Source of the DNA: Thermoplasmata archaeon
Lineage (GTDB): Archaea; Thermoplasmatota; Thermoplasmata; Lutacidiplasmatales; UBA184
Assembly (NCBI GenBank): GCA_022750205.1
Contig: JAKIWD010000003.1
Location: 1 to 41,598 of the forward strand
Direction of reading: 5' to 3'
Length of the DNA stretch: 41,598 nucleotides
Below are positions 32,674 through 40,081 of this stretch, in pieces. A program made the translations under genes and the position numbers. How positions within the stretch are numbered: the first letter of the stretch is position 1; each line of letters begins with the position of its first letter. The notes below the pieces were generated by a model. The model saw nothing but the letters and a program-made list of their open reading frames with translations. It was not told where the DNA came from and did no database searches.

Positions 32674-33291
32674 CTAGTAGATTCCGGGGATGAGCCGCCA
32701 GGTCTTTCCGGAGTACTCTCGGTAGGACTCCCCGAAGCGTGCCACTAGCGCGGCCTCCTCGATCCGGATCCGGTAAACGTAGGCCGTAGCGCAGGCCAAC
32801 ACGGTGATTACCAACCCCATGGGCGTACCGAGCACGAGGGGCATTCCGACCGCGGTGAGGAATCCACCGGAGTAGGAAGGGTGGCGCAACCATCGGTACG
32901 GACCATCCCGGACGATCCGGTGATCGGCCGAGAGCGTGATCGGCATGGTGAAGAATCGGCCCAAGGTCGTCAACGCCCAGAGACGGGTCGCCAGGCCGAT
33001 GACCATGAGGGCCACTCCGACGGCCGTCGTCCAGAGGGGAAAATACCCGCCGATCCCGAGGAAGAACGAGAACATGGTCGACACCATGCCGATCGCGAGC
33101 GCCACCGCGATGAACGGATAGGTCCCGCGATCGATCGTGGACGGCGGCCGACGGGGAGCTCCCTGACGCCACGTCGAGCTACGGCCCACGTACTCGGCGA
33201 CGATCCAGGCCAGGCCGAGGGCGATCGCGAGCACGACGGGGAGCGGGTGGGCGCCCAGGGTGTTCAGTGCGTTCTCGACCACGGAGCTCAC
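32674..33291 (-). CDS. ICMT/PEMT-like membrane methyltransferase
   Basis: A 205-residue membrane protein with about five hydrophobic segments. The C-terminal half has the isoprenylcysteine carboxyl methyltransferase signature: GPYRWLRHPSYSGGFL, then the hairpin helices, then RIRIEEAALVARFGESYREY and TWRLIPGIY. The His-Pro and Glu-Glu motifs bind SAM in the family. The bacterial and archaeal members methylate lipids, isoprenoid-linked or other small acceptors rather than CaaX proteins; the acceptor here is unknown. Start is GTG 33291, with a TATA-like CTAAAT about 22 bp upstream. Flanked on the same strand by an unknown 75-residue gene and small anchored protein B. Confidence 0.88.
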   Translation of the reverse strand: MSSVVENALNTLGAHPLPVVLAIALGLAWIVAEYVGRSSTWRQGAPRRPPSTIDRGTYPFIAVALAIGMVSTMFSFFLGIGGYFPLWTTAVGVALMVIGLATRLWALTTLGRFFTMPITLSADHRIVRDGPYRWLRHPSYSGGFLTAVGMPLVLGTPMGLVITVLACATAYVYRIRIEEAALVARFGESYREYSGKTWRLIPGIY

Positions 33292-33310
33292 CCCGCCGAC
33301 TCCCTCAGGG

Positions 33311-33316
33311 ATTTAG
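33311..33316 (-). promoter_or_regulatory. TATA-like element for the ICMT-like gene
   Basis: CTAAAT on the minus strand, about 22 bp before the GTG at 33291. Confidence 0.35.
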
Positions 33317-33388
33317 CCACGAGGGTGGAGACCGGCCGAGCGTCGGGCCCGGCCGGCAGGGCGGGTGCGGGTCGCTAGAAGCGCGAGC

Positions 33389-33616
33389 CTACTTTCCGCT
33401 GTAGCGGGCGACGTAGCCCTCGATGCGCTGGAGGAGCTCGCTGAGCGGCATGTTCGTGTCCTCGCGCGTCCACTCGAGCGTGATCGTGGGGCGAGCGGAG
33501 CCCTCGCTGATGGGGAGAGTGAGTCCGACGGTCACGCGGTGCGGCTGCATCTCGACGATGTCGGCGATCGCCTGGTCGGCGGGGGTGGTCGTTTCCTTCG
33601 CAGTGCCCTGGGCCAT
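33389..33616 (-). CDS. Unknown 75-residue protein
   Basis: A small soluble protein: a polar start (MAQGTAKETTTPAD), a helix or strand AIADIVEMQPHRVTVGLTLPI, a strand PTITLEWTRED and a C-terminal helix LSELLQRIEGYVARYSGK. I do not recognise it. ATG 33616 was chosen over the first ATG of the frame (33640) because an AT-rich patch near 33640 fits a promoter for a leaderless message. It is 93 bp after the DEAD-box helicase gene on the same strand, so the two might be cotranscribed, but the patch suggests its own promoter. Confidence 0.55.
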   Translation of the reverse strand: MAQGTAKETTTPADQAIADIVEMQPHRVTVGLTLPISEGSARPTITLEWTREDTNMPLSELLQRIEGYVARYSGK

Positions 33617-33709
33617 GGGTCGGGCGAACAGTGGAACCATTACTTCATGGATTCGACGCGCCGGCGCCTGTCCACGCCAACCGGCCCTGAGGGCGCGCGT
33701 CGCCGCGGA

Positions 33710-35002
33710 TCAGTTGCGGCGCCGGCGGGAGGACCCCCCGTATCGGGGACCCCCCCCGCGGCCCGCCGGACGCGACGGGGGACGACGGGAGTAGCCGTGT
33801 CCGTAACCTCCCGAGGCGCGGCCGGAGGGTGCGGGCGGCGAAGGGGCATCGTAGTCGAAGCCGGGAATGCGCGCGCGATCGATGGTGAATCCGAGGAGCC
33901 GTTCGATCTGGCTCCAGTCGTCCTCCTCCTCGTGACCGAGGAGCGTGAGGGCGTCCCCCTGGCGCTGGGCCCGGGCCGTGCGGCCGACGCGGTGAATGTA
34001 CACCTCGGCTTCGTGGGGCACATCGAGGTTGATGACGTGACTGACGCCTTCGACGTCGATGCCCCGGGCCGCGATGTCGGTGGCCACGAGGACCCGGTGA
34101 TGCCCCTCCCGGAACCCCTCGAGGGCCCGGACGCGCTGGGCTTGGCTGCGGTCCCCATGGATCGCCGTCGCGGAGAGCCCGGCGTGGCTGAGCTCTCGGG
34201 CCACGCGGTCCGCCCGCCGCTTGGTCCGTGCGAAGACCAGGACGCTCGTCATGGTTTCGTCGCGCAGCAGCTCGATCAGCAACGCCACCTTGCGGTGCGA
34301 CGCGACAGGGAGCGCCAGATGATGGACCCCGATCGCGGCGGCCGTGGTGGAGCCGACCTGAACGGTCTTGGGGTCATGCAGGAAATCGCGGGAGAGGCGA
34401 ACGACCTCGACCGGCATCGTGGCGGAGAAGAGCATCGTCTGGCGCTGACGAGGCAGTGCGCTCAGGATGCGACGGACGTCGGGGAGAAAGCCCATGTCGA
34501 GCATCCGATCGGCCTCGTCCAGCACCAGGATCCGCAGGTGCGAGAAGTCGACGTACCCGCGGCTCATGTGGTCGAGGAGGCGCCCGGGTGTGGCGATGAT
34601 GATCTCGACGCCGTGCCGCAGCGCCTTCTCCTGATCCCCCATGCCGACGCCGCCGTAGACGGCCGCCGCCCGCAATCGGGTGTGCCGGCCGAGCTGGCGG
34701 ACGAAACCCTCGGCCTGGAGCGCGAGCTCGCGGGTCGGGGTGAGCACCAGCGCCAGGAGCCGCCCGCCGGGCACGGCCATGAGCCGCTCCAGGATCGGCA
34801 GCAGGAACGCCGCCGTCTTCCCCGTACCGGTCTGCGCCGTACCCACCATGTCCCGGCCGCCGACGGCGTCGGGGATCGCCGCGACTTGGATCGGCGTGGG
34901 AGAGATGTATCCGAGGTCGCGGATACCGCGGCGCAGCTCTGAGCTGAGTGGGAGTTCGTCGAAAGTTCGGTCTCGCGCTTTGGCTTTCTCGGGCTCGGTC
35001 AC
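33710..35002 (-). CDS. DEAD-box ATP-dependent RNA helicase
   Basis: A 430-residue helicase that unwinds or remodels RNA with ATP. All core motifs are seen: Q motif region SPTPIQ (34-39), Walker A AQTGTGKT (56-63), PTREL (89-93), TPGR, DEAD (162-165), SAT (193-195), then in the second RecA domain VFARTKRRAD, the ATDIAARGIDV segment and HRVGRTAR (338-345). The tail from about 385 is rich in Gly, Arg and Ser with Tyr (RGGG, RYGG repeats), an RNA-binding extension like those of RhlE and Ded1-type helicases. Start is GTG 35002. A TTAA-type element about 40 bp upstream may be its promoter. Stand-alone gene, divergent from a small DNA-binding-like protein. Confidence 0.95.
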   Translation of the reverse strand: MTEPEKAKARDRTFDELPLSSELRRGIRDLGYISPTPIQVAAIPDAVGGRDMVGTAQTGTGKTAAFLLPILERLMAVPGGRLLALVLTPTRELALQAEGFVRQLGRHTRLRAAAVYGGVGMGDQEKALRHGVEIIIATPGRLLDHMSRGYVDFSHLRILVLDEADRMLDMGFLPDVRRILSALPRQRQTMLFSATMPVEVVRLSRDFLHDPKTVQVGSTTAAAIGVHHLALPVASHRKVALLIELLRDETMTSVLVFARTKRRADRVARELSHAGLSATAIHGDRSQAQRVRALEGFREGHHRVLVATDIAARGIDVEGVSHVINLDVPHEAEVYIHRVGRTARAQRQGDALTLLGHEEEDDWSQIERLLGFTIDRARIPGFDYDAPSPPAPSGRASGGYGHGYSRRPPSRPAGRGGGPRYGGSSRRRRN

Positions 35003-35180
35003 AGGGAAATCGGTCTAACGCCGGCTTCCCCGGGGGACCTTAACTTCTGCGGCCGCCGGGTGACACGGGGACACGGGGCGCCAGTCGGACCCGAGGGGCG
35101 ATGAGCGACCGGGTGCGCGGATCTCCTCGGTCTCGGGCGGGCACAACGCTCATGCACCACATTTCGGTGCCTCGGATCGA

Positions 35181-35489
35181 ATGCCGATCGACCGGCCCGA
35201 GTTCGACGCGGGCGAAAAGCGTCACCCGGTCCAGCGGCAGATCGAGGAATTCCTGGCGGACCACCCGACGATGGCGTTCTCCGCGGAGGAGATCGCCGTC
35301 GCCATCGGGCATCCGGCTGGATCACCGATCGGCGGCGCGAACGAGGTGGTGTCGGCCAGTCACCTTGTCCTTCGACTTGCGTTCATTTCGGAATTGGACT
35401 GGATGGCCCTCGAGGGCAAGATCGAGCGCCGCGTGGTCCGCACCCCCTCGGGGCACCTGACGTTCTACGCACCGAGGTCGGTTTCGTAG
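35181..35489 (+). CDS. Small winged-helix-like protein
   Basis: A 102-residue protein. Residues about 15-60 look like a winged helix: RQIEEFLADHPTMAFSAEEIAVAIG, a helix pair, then HLVLRLAFISELDWMAL and the wing-like IERRVVRTPSGHLTFYAP. The order of helix, helix, helix and beta hairpin suggests DNA binding, but the match is only by eye. The ATG at 35181 is the only sensible start. It is divergent from the helicase gene, and followed 66 bp later by a VOC protein. Target unknown. Confidence 0.65.
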   Translation: MPIDRPEFDAGEKRHPVQRQIEEFLADHPTMAFSAEEIAVAIGHPAGSPIGGANEVVSASHLVLRLAFISELDWMALEGKIERRVVRTPSGHLTFYAPRSVS

Positions 35490-35527
35490 GTGACCGCCCG
35501 TCCGTCGGGACAGTAGCGCCGTCAGCG

Positions 35528-35533
35528 CTTTAG
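35528..35533 (+). promoter_or_regulatory. TATA-like element for the VOC gene
   Basis: CTTTAG centred about 25 bp before the ATG at 35556; leaderless arrangement. Confidence 0.4.
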
Positions 35534-35555
35534 CGGCCGGGGACTCGCAGGACGT

Positions 35556-35894
35556 ATGCTGCATTTCGGGGACGTAGCCATCGTGGTCGCGGACGCGAAG
35601 AAGGCGCACCGCTGGTACACCCAGAAGCTCGGGTTCACCTCCGGTGACCGAGAGGGACACTGGGTCACCGTCATGCCCCCGCGGTCAAAAGTCGTGTTGC
35701 ACCTGTGCGAGATGGACAAGCTCGAGCCCGGCAACACCGGTATCGGGTTCACCGTGCGTGACGTGCCGGCGACGGAAAAGGAACTCCGCCGAAAGGGCGT
35801 CAAGTTCACGCGCAAGAGCACGAAGACCGAGTGGGGCACTTACGCGATGTTCCGGGACCCCGACGGCAATGAGTTCTGGCTGACCGAGGGGTAA
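35556..35894 (+). CDS. VOC-superfamily (glyoxalase/bleomycin-resistance-like) protein
   Basis: A 112-residue single-domain vicinal-oxygen-chelate protein. It shows the two beta-alpha-beta-beta-beta halves: FGDVAIVVADAKKAHRWYTQKLGF, then VVLHLCEMD, and NTGIGFTVRDVPATEKELRRKG, ending GTYAMFRDPDGNEFWLTE, the family's hallmark closing strand with its metal-ligand Glu. Proteins of the family act as isomerases, dioxygenases or drug-binding proteins after dimerisation. The substrate is not predictable. The gene has its own promoter-like element. The 176 bp that follow, up to the thioredoxin-fold gene, show nothing that I can name. Confidence 0.9.
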   Translation: MLHFGDVAIVVADAKKAHRWYTQKLGFTSGDREGHWVTVMPPRSKVVLHLCEMDKLEPGNTGIGFTVRDVPATEKELRRKGVKFTRKSTKTEWGTYAMFRDPDGNEFWLTEG

Positions 35895-36070
35895 GGGCTA
35901 GATCGACCCTCGAACTCGGGGTCAAACCAACGGGGCGGGCGGCGGAACCGGAATTGCCTTGGGCCGCGGGCGCCCGAGGCGGACGAGCCGTGCCGGATCG
36001 GTCCGAAGGACTCCGCCCGATCCCGCTCAGCACGAAGATCGGCGGAACTCTCGCGGGCCGATCAGCCGGC

Positions 36071-36856
36071 CTAGCGTCCCGGTGGTCGTGAGACGATCGA
36101 ACCGGCTCGGTGAACGCTAGGGGGGACGGGGATATCCGCGGTCAGCCGCTCCCGTCGACGTGGGGCCGGCGGCCCGCTCGAGCTTGGACGGGGAGGAGAG
36201 CCAGGGTGAAGCATCCCCGAGGCCCGAATGACCTGATCGACAAAGGCGGGCTCGGCGAGGGCGCCTTCGAACTGGACCGAGCCGTCGTTGACCACGACCG
36301 TGGGGAGCGACTCGACCTTGAAGCGGTCCGCGAGCTCCGGGAATTCGACGACCGACACCATCTCGGCCTCCACGAGCGGCGAGGCGAACGCCAGCTGGTG
36401 CGCGAGCCGGACCGTCCTCGGCGAGTACGGGCAATCGGCGCTGGCGAAGACCTGGATGTTCAGGGGGCCCCGCAGCGCCCCGAGCTGGTGGAGCGTGGAC
36501 GGGAGGAGCTGACTGGTCCGCGACGCGGATTCGGCGAGGTCCTCGAGGAGGACGTCGAACTGGTGACCCAGCGGGACCCCGCGGAACCGGACGCGTCCCG
36601 TGCCGTCCCCGCTGGGGACGACGGAAGGGATCGCCGTGACCCCGAAGCGTCGCGCGGTGGCCCGTTCCGATTGGAAATCGTGTACGGTCAGCGCGGTCCG
36701 CCCCTCCAGCGAGACCAGCTCCTCGCAAAGTTCTCGGGCGAGGCGGCACGTATCCCATTCGAGCGGCTGAATGAACAGGTGCAGTTCCGGGCCCCGAGGC
36801 TGGCGTCCCAATGTCGCGCGAACCGTCGTTCGCTCCGCTTGGGTCAGGACACGCAT
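36071..36856 (-). CDS. PDO-like protein with two thioredoxin folds and incomplete CxxC sites
   Basis: A 261-residue protein laid out like archaeal protein disulfide oxidoreductase (two fused thioredoxin/glutaredoxin folds). The start VLTQAERTTVRATLG is like the family's N-terminus. In the first fold the active-site position reads W34-D-T-C37, so only the second Cys remains. In the second it reads C142-P-Y-S145, so only the first Cys remains. The cis-proline loops TAIPS and ESLPT, which lie by the active site, are kept. The protein may therefore be a monothiol redox protein or a binding protein rather than a dithiol oxidase. A Pro-rich tail of about 45 residues follows. ATG 36856 was chosen over the GTG at 36946 because a TATA-like sequence (CTATTC, about 36905) lies between them. 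Confidence 0.8.
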   Translation of the reverse strand: MRVLTQAERTTVRATLGRQPRGPELHLFIQPLEWDTCRLARELCEELVSLEGRTALTVHDFQSERATARRFGVTAIPSVVPSGDGTGRVRFRGVPLGHQFDVLLEDLAESASRTSQLLPSTLHQLGALRGPLNIQVFASADCPYSPRTVRLAHQLAFASPLVEAEMVSVVEFPELADRFKVESLPTVVVNDGSVQFEGALAEPAFVDQVIRASGMLHPGSPPRPSSSGPPAPRRRERLTADIPVPPSVHRAGSIVSRPPGR

Positions 36857-37045
36857 CGCGTTCGCCGGCCCATCAGGCACGTCCGTCGGGCCGGTGGGCC
36901 AGAATAGGGAGCACTGGAGGTAAACCTTCCTTGCCTCGGCGGCCACTTCGTCCTTCTTTGGTCTCGCGCCACCACAGGCCAGCGGAGACCGGACCGTGGC
37001 GCGCGGTGAAAGGGCACGTCGGAGCCCCCCGACGGGGGCCGCGTC

Positions 37046-37498
37046 TCACTTCTTGACGGTGAACTGGACCTCGGTATGGGCCCAGGCTTTCGGATCCTTC
37101 CACGGGTTCCCCGGGTAGACCTCTCGACTCGCCCCGACGATCCGGATATCGCCGTCCTTGCGGCGCCAGCGCAGCCAATCGTTGAGCCCGTGGTACACCA
37201 CACGGGGAGAGACCACTTCGGGGTCGAACGTCACGGACGCGACCCTGCCGGCGGGAAGTGTCCGAACGCGCACACGCCGATCGCCGCGCACCTTGCCGGC
37301 CACTTCGACGGCCACGGTCCACTTCTTGTCACCGGGCTCCATGAATATCCAGTGGGAGGAGCGCAACTGGTGCGACGTCGCCCACGCCGCGAGGTTCTCG
37401 AACTCCTTGCGGATCCGGCTGTCGTTCCACGGTCCCTTCCACGAGTACGAGATCACGCGATACGACGGTACCTTTCGGAAGACAAAATCTACGGTCAT
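37046..37498 (-). CDS. GyrI-like small-molecule-binding domain protein
   Basis: A 150-residue protein resembling the GyrI-like (AraC/SoxS effector-binding, SHS2) domain: it opens VDFVFRKVPSYRVISYSWKG, has the helix RIRKEFENLAAWATSHQL with the following WIFMEPGDKKW strand, and the second module TVAVEVAGKV with RTLPAGRVASVTFDPEVVSP and a helix GLNDWLRWRRKDG. Such proteins bind hydrophobic small molecules, or inhibit gyrase in E. coli; here there is no DNA-binding domain, so it would be a stand-alone sensor or hydrolase. ATG 37498 was preferred over the GTG/ATG nine codons upstream because the conserved fold starts there. Confidence 0.78.
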   Translation of the reverse strand: MTVDFVFRKVPSYRVISYSWKGPWNDSRIRKEFENLAAWATSHQLRSSHWIFMEPGDKKWTVAVEVAGKVRGDRRVRVRTLPAGRVASVTFDPEVVSPRVVYHGLNDWLRWRRKDGDIRIVGASREVYPGNPWKDPKAWAHTEVQFTVKK

Positions 37499-37581
37499 GG
37501 TTCTCTGGCAGGTCAAGCAACCCAAGCGACGAGACTACATCACTGCGCTTCCGAGAGTCGACCGCGCCGCGGCGCCGCTCC

Positions 37582-37588
37582 GCTTATG
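37582..37588 (+). promoter_or_regulatory. TATA-like element for the Tam-like methyltransferase
   Basis: GCTTATG centred about 26 bp before the ATG at 37612, consistent with a leaderless message. Confidence 0.35.
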
Positions 37589-37611
37589 CCGATGCGCCGC
37601 TCGGTGCGGCC

Positions 37612-38385
37612 ATGTCGGTGCGCCGGCCTAGACCACGCTGGCACGACTGGGTGGAACGCTGGGACCGCCAGCAGACCGCGTACATCCCCCACCGGGAACA
37701 GCGATTCGAGACGATGTGCGATATCGTCGCGGCGCTCGGCCCGAAGGACCCGAAGGTACTCGACCTGGCCTGCGGACCCGGTTCGATCAGCCGACGCGTG
37801 CTGGATCGCTTCCCCCGCGGTCGCTCGGTCGCCGTCGATTTCGACCCGGTGCTGCTCGAGCTCGGGCGACGAACGCTTAAGCGATTCGGCGAGCGGATCC
37901 GATGGGTCGAGGCCGACCTGCGGGACGCCACGTGGACCAACCGACTTACCTCGCGCCGGTTTGACGCGGTACTCAGCACGACGGCCCTCCACTGGCTCAC
38001 TCCGGCGGAACTGACCCGGACCTACCGCCAACTCCGCACGCTTCTCCGGCGGGGCGGCGTCGTCATGAACGGCGACAGCATGGCGTTCGAGCGGCGGATG
38101 TTGGCGTTCCGGCAGCTCGCCCGTGACGTCAATCACACCCGAACCCGGGCGGCCCGCATCGAGACCAACGCCGAGGACTGGGACACGTGGTGGCGCCGGC
38201 TGCGCGCGGAACCGACCCTCGCCCCGCTCTTCGCGCTCCGGGATGAGCGCTTTCCGAAGGAGCACCACACCGAGCACGATCTCTTGGAAGGCTTCCACGA
38301 GACCGCGCTCAAGGAAGCGGGCTTCCGTGAGGTCGGCGTGATCTGGCAGGACATCGACAATCGGATCCTGCTCGGCATCGCCTGA
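37612..38385 (+). CDS. Class I SAM-dependent methyltransferase (Tam-like)
   Basis: A 257-residue methyltransferase. Motif I is VLDLACGPGSISRRVLDRF, the acidic end of strand 2 is in AVDFDPVLLELG, WVEADLRD is motif II, FDAVLSTTALHWL is motif III, and LLRRGGVVMNGD follows. The STTALHWL stretch and the later C-terminal helices resemble trans-aconitate-type and related carboxyl methyltransferases, but the substrate cannot be fixed. The C-terminal half (DWDTWWRRLRAEP, EHDLLEGFHETALKEAGF) is complete, ending with ILLGIA. It is 57 bp before the 3-hydroxyisobutyrate-dehydrogenase-like gene on the same strand. Confidence 0.87.
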   Translation: MSVRRPRPRWHDWVERWDRQQTAYIPHREQRFETMCDIVAALGPKDPKVLDLACGPGSISRRVLDRFPRGRSVAVDFDPVLLELGRRTLKRFGERIRWVEADLRDATWTNRLTSRRFDAVLSTTALHWLTPAELTRTYRQLRTLLRRGGVVMNGDSMAFERRMLAFRQLARDVNHTRTRAARIETNAEDWDTWWRRLRAEPTLAPLFALRDERFPKEHHTEHDLLEGFHETALKEAGFREVGVIWQDIDNRILLGIA

Positions 38386-38442
38386 GGCGGTCCGGTGGCG
38401 GCCCCGCAACCCTCAATCCCCAAATCTCGTTGGGGGTGAATC

Positions 38443-39426
38443 ATGGACGTGGGAGCATCCCCCGGGGGCGGATCGGCCGGTTCGCGCGGCGTCGTCGGGT
38501 TCGTTGGGCTCGGGATGATGGGCAGCCGGGTCGCGGGCACGTTGCTCGCCAAGGGTGTTCCGCTGATCGTGCACAATCGGGACAGGACCAAGGCCGAACC
38601 CCTCCTCGCGAGAGGAGCGATCTGGGCAAACCGGCCCGGGCAGGTTGGTCGCGGCGCGTCGGCCGGGGTGGTCTTCCTCATGCTCACGGACGGTCGCGCG
38701 GTGGCGCGCGTGCTCTTCGGGCGAGGGGGCCTGGCCGCCGGACTGGCCGAGGGGTCCTCGATCGTCGACCTCTCCACGATCGCGCCCGAGGAGAGTCGGA
38801 AATTCGCTACCCGCCTCGGGAAGCGCGGCGTCGCCTACCTGGATGCGCCCGTGGGCGGGAGCATCGGACCCGCCGAGCGGGGGGAGCTGGTGATCTTCGC
38901 CGGCGGCGACACCGTCCCCCTCGACCGGGTGCAGCCCCTCCTGGAAAAGATCTCGCGACGGGTCGAACGGATGGGGCCGGTCGGAAGCGGGACGAGCATG
39001 AAGCTCGTCAACAATCTGCTGACCGTCGGTACCATCGGCCTGGTGAGCGAGGCCGTATCGCTCGGCGAGGCGTTCGGTCTCGATCGTTCGCGTCTGATCT
39101 CGCTCCTCCGCGTAGGCGGCGGGGCGAGCGCTATGCTGGAGGCAAAGCACGCGAACCTCGAGACGAGGACGTACCCACCTGCCTTCCTGTTGCCCCACGC
39201 GCGCAAGGATCTCAAGCTCGTCGAGCGAGCGGCCCGGCGCGCTGGACGACCCGCGGGGCTGGCCCGGGAGGCCCGTCGGATGTACGATGAGGCCTTGGCG
39301 CTGGGGCACGAGCGGGAGGACTTCTCGAGCGTGTTCGAAGCCGCGCGGCTGAGATCGGCCCCTGCGCGCCGACCCCGCTCCTCCCCCGTCTCTCCAGACG
39401 GGAGCGGCACCCCGGCACCCGGCTGA
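38443..39426 (+). CDS. 3-hydroxyisobutyrate-dehydrogenase-family NAD(P) oxidoreductase
   Basis: A 327-residue beta-hydroxyacid dehydrogenase. The Rossmann motif VVGFVGLGMMGSRVA is near residue 17, IVDLSTIAPEES follows, then the substrate-loop signature LDAPVGGSIGPAERG, and the catalytic Lys in GSGTSMKLVNNLLTV. The C-terminal domain of all-helical dimerisation type follows, with HARKDLKLVERAAR. Members reduce or oxidise 3-hydroxyisobutyrate, tartronate semialdehyde, succinic semialdehyde or imines; which is not clear. The gene has a GGGGTGA Shine-Dalgarno-like sequence just before the ATG, unusual for this window, where most starts look leaderless. The last 25 residues are Pro/Ser-rich. A methyltransferase gene follows 37 bp later. 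Confidence 0.9.
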   Translation: MDVGASPGGGSAGSRGVVGFVGLGMMGSRVAGTLLAKGVPLIVHNRDRTKAEPLLARGAIWANRPGQVGRGASAGVVFLMLTDGRAVARVLFGRGGLAAGLAEGSSIVDLSTIAPEESRKFATRLGKRGVAYLDAPVGGSIGPAERGELVIFAGGDTVPLDRVQPLLEKISRRVERMGPVGSGTSMKLVNNLLTVGTIGLVSEAVSLGEAFGLDRSRLISLLRVGGGASAMLEAKHANLETRTYPPAFLLPHARKDLKLVERAARRAGRPAGLAREARRMYDEALALGHEREDFSSVFEAARLRSAPARRPRSSPVSPDGSGTPAPG

Positions 39427-39463
39427 TCTTCGCGCGGTCCTGCTCGGCTGTCTCGGGGCGGGG

Positions 39464-40051
39464 ATGGGAGAGCCGTTGCCCGTGCTGTCGGACCGTTCCT
39501 GCTCGCCGCGGGCGCTGAACAACCCGTTGCGACGCTGGCTGGCCCCCCCTTCCCGGGAGATCGAACTTATCGCACTGTCGGAGGGCGATCGAGTCGCCGA
39601 CCTGGGCGCGGGCGTCGGGTACTACGTGGCGGAGATACTTCGGCGCATCGGGCCCGCGGGCCGGCTCATCCTGGTCGAACCGGACGGGGAGAACTTGGCG
39701 ATCGCGACGCGCGGAGTCCGCGCGGCCGACCCACTCCTTCCCATCCTGGCCTCCGCTACCGACGTCTCCGCGGTCGGAGATGCGAGCGTGGACCGGGTCC
39801 TCCTCTCCCTCGTCCTGTGCTGCCTCGTGGACAAGGAGGGCGCCATGGACGAGGCTTGGAGGATCCTCACCCCAGGCGGCCTCGCCTTGATCACCTACCC
39901 CCGGCTCGGGCCGATCCTTCGGCGACGGCGCGCTTCGCTGCGCGTGACGCCGGATCGCTGGGCACGGCTTCTCGACCGGCGACCCTGGAAGGTCCAGGCC
40001 ACGCGTCGGGGTCGCGTGGTCCGACGCCACCTGCTGCAGAAGCCTCTCTGA
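39464..40051 (+). CDS. Small class I SAM-dependent methyltransferase
   Basis: A 195-residue protein with the methyltransferase core only: VADLGAGVGYYVAEILRRI as motif I with the preceding LIALSEGDR helix, ILVEPDGENLAIA at strand 2, ATDVSAVGDASVDRVLLSLVL as motifs II-III, and ILTPGGLALITYPRLG. Such short UbiE-type enzymes methylate small molecules; the substrate is unknown. It lies 37 bp after the dehydrogenase gene and may belong to one transcript with it and the earlier methyltransferase. It converges on the gene for the polytopic membrane protein, with a 30 bp gap. Confidence 0.85.
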   Translation: MGEPLPVLSDRSCSPRALNNPLRRWLAPPSREIELIALSEGDRVADLGAGVGYYVAEILRRIGPAGRLILVEPDGENLAIATRGVRAADPLLPILASATDVSAVGDASVDRVLLSLVLCCLVDKEGAMDEAWRILTPGGLALITYPRLGPILRRRRASLRVTPDRWARLLDRRPWKVQATRRGRVVRRHLLQKPL

Positions 40052-40081
40052 CGACCTCCGCAAGGCTGCCTGATCGGCCCG

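Noticed and set aside
33365-34942. 525-codon plus-strand frame opposite the DEAD-box helicase
   Set aside because: Antisense shadow; the helicase motifs on the minus strand are complete.
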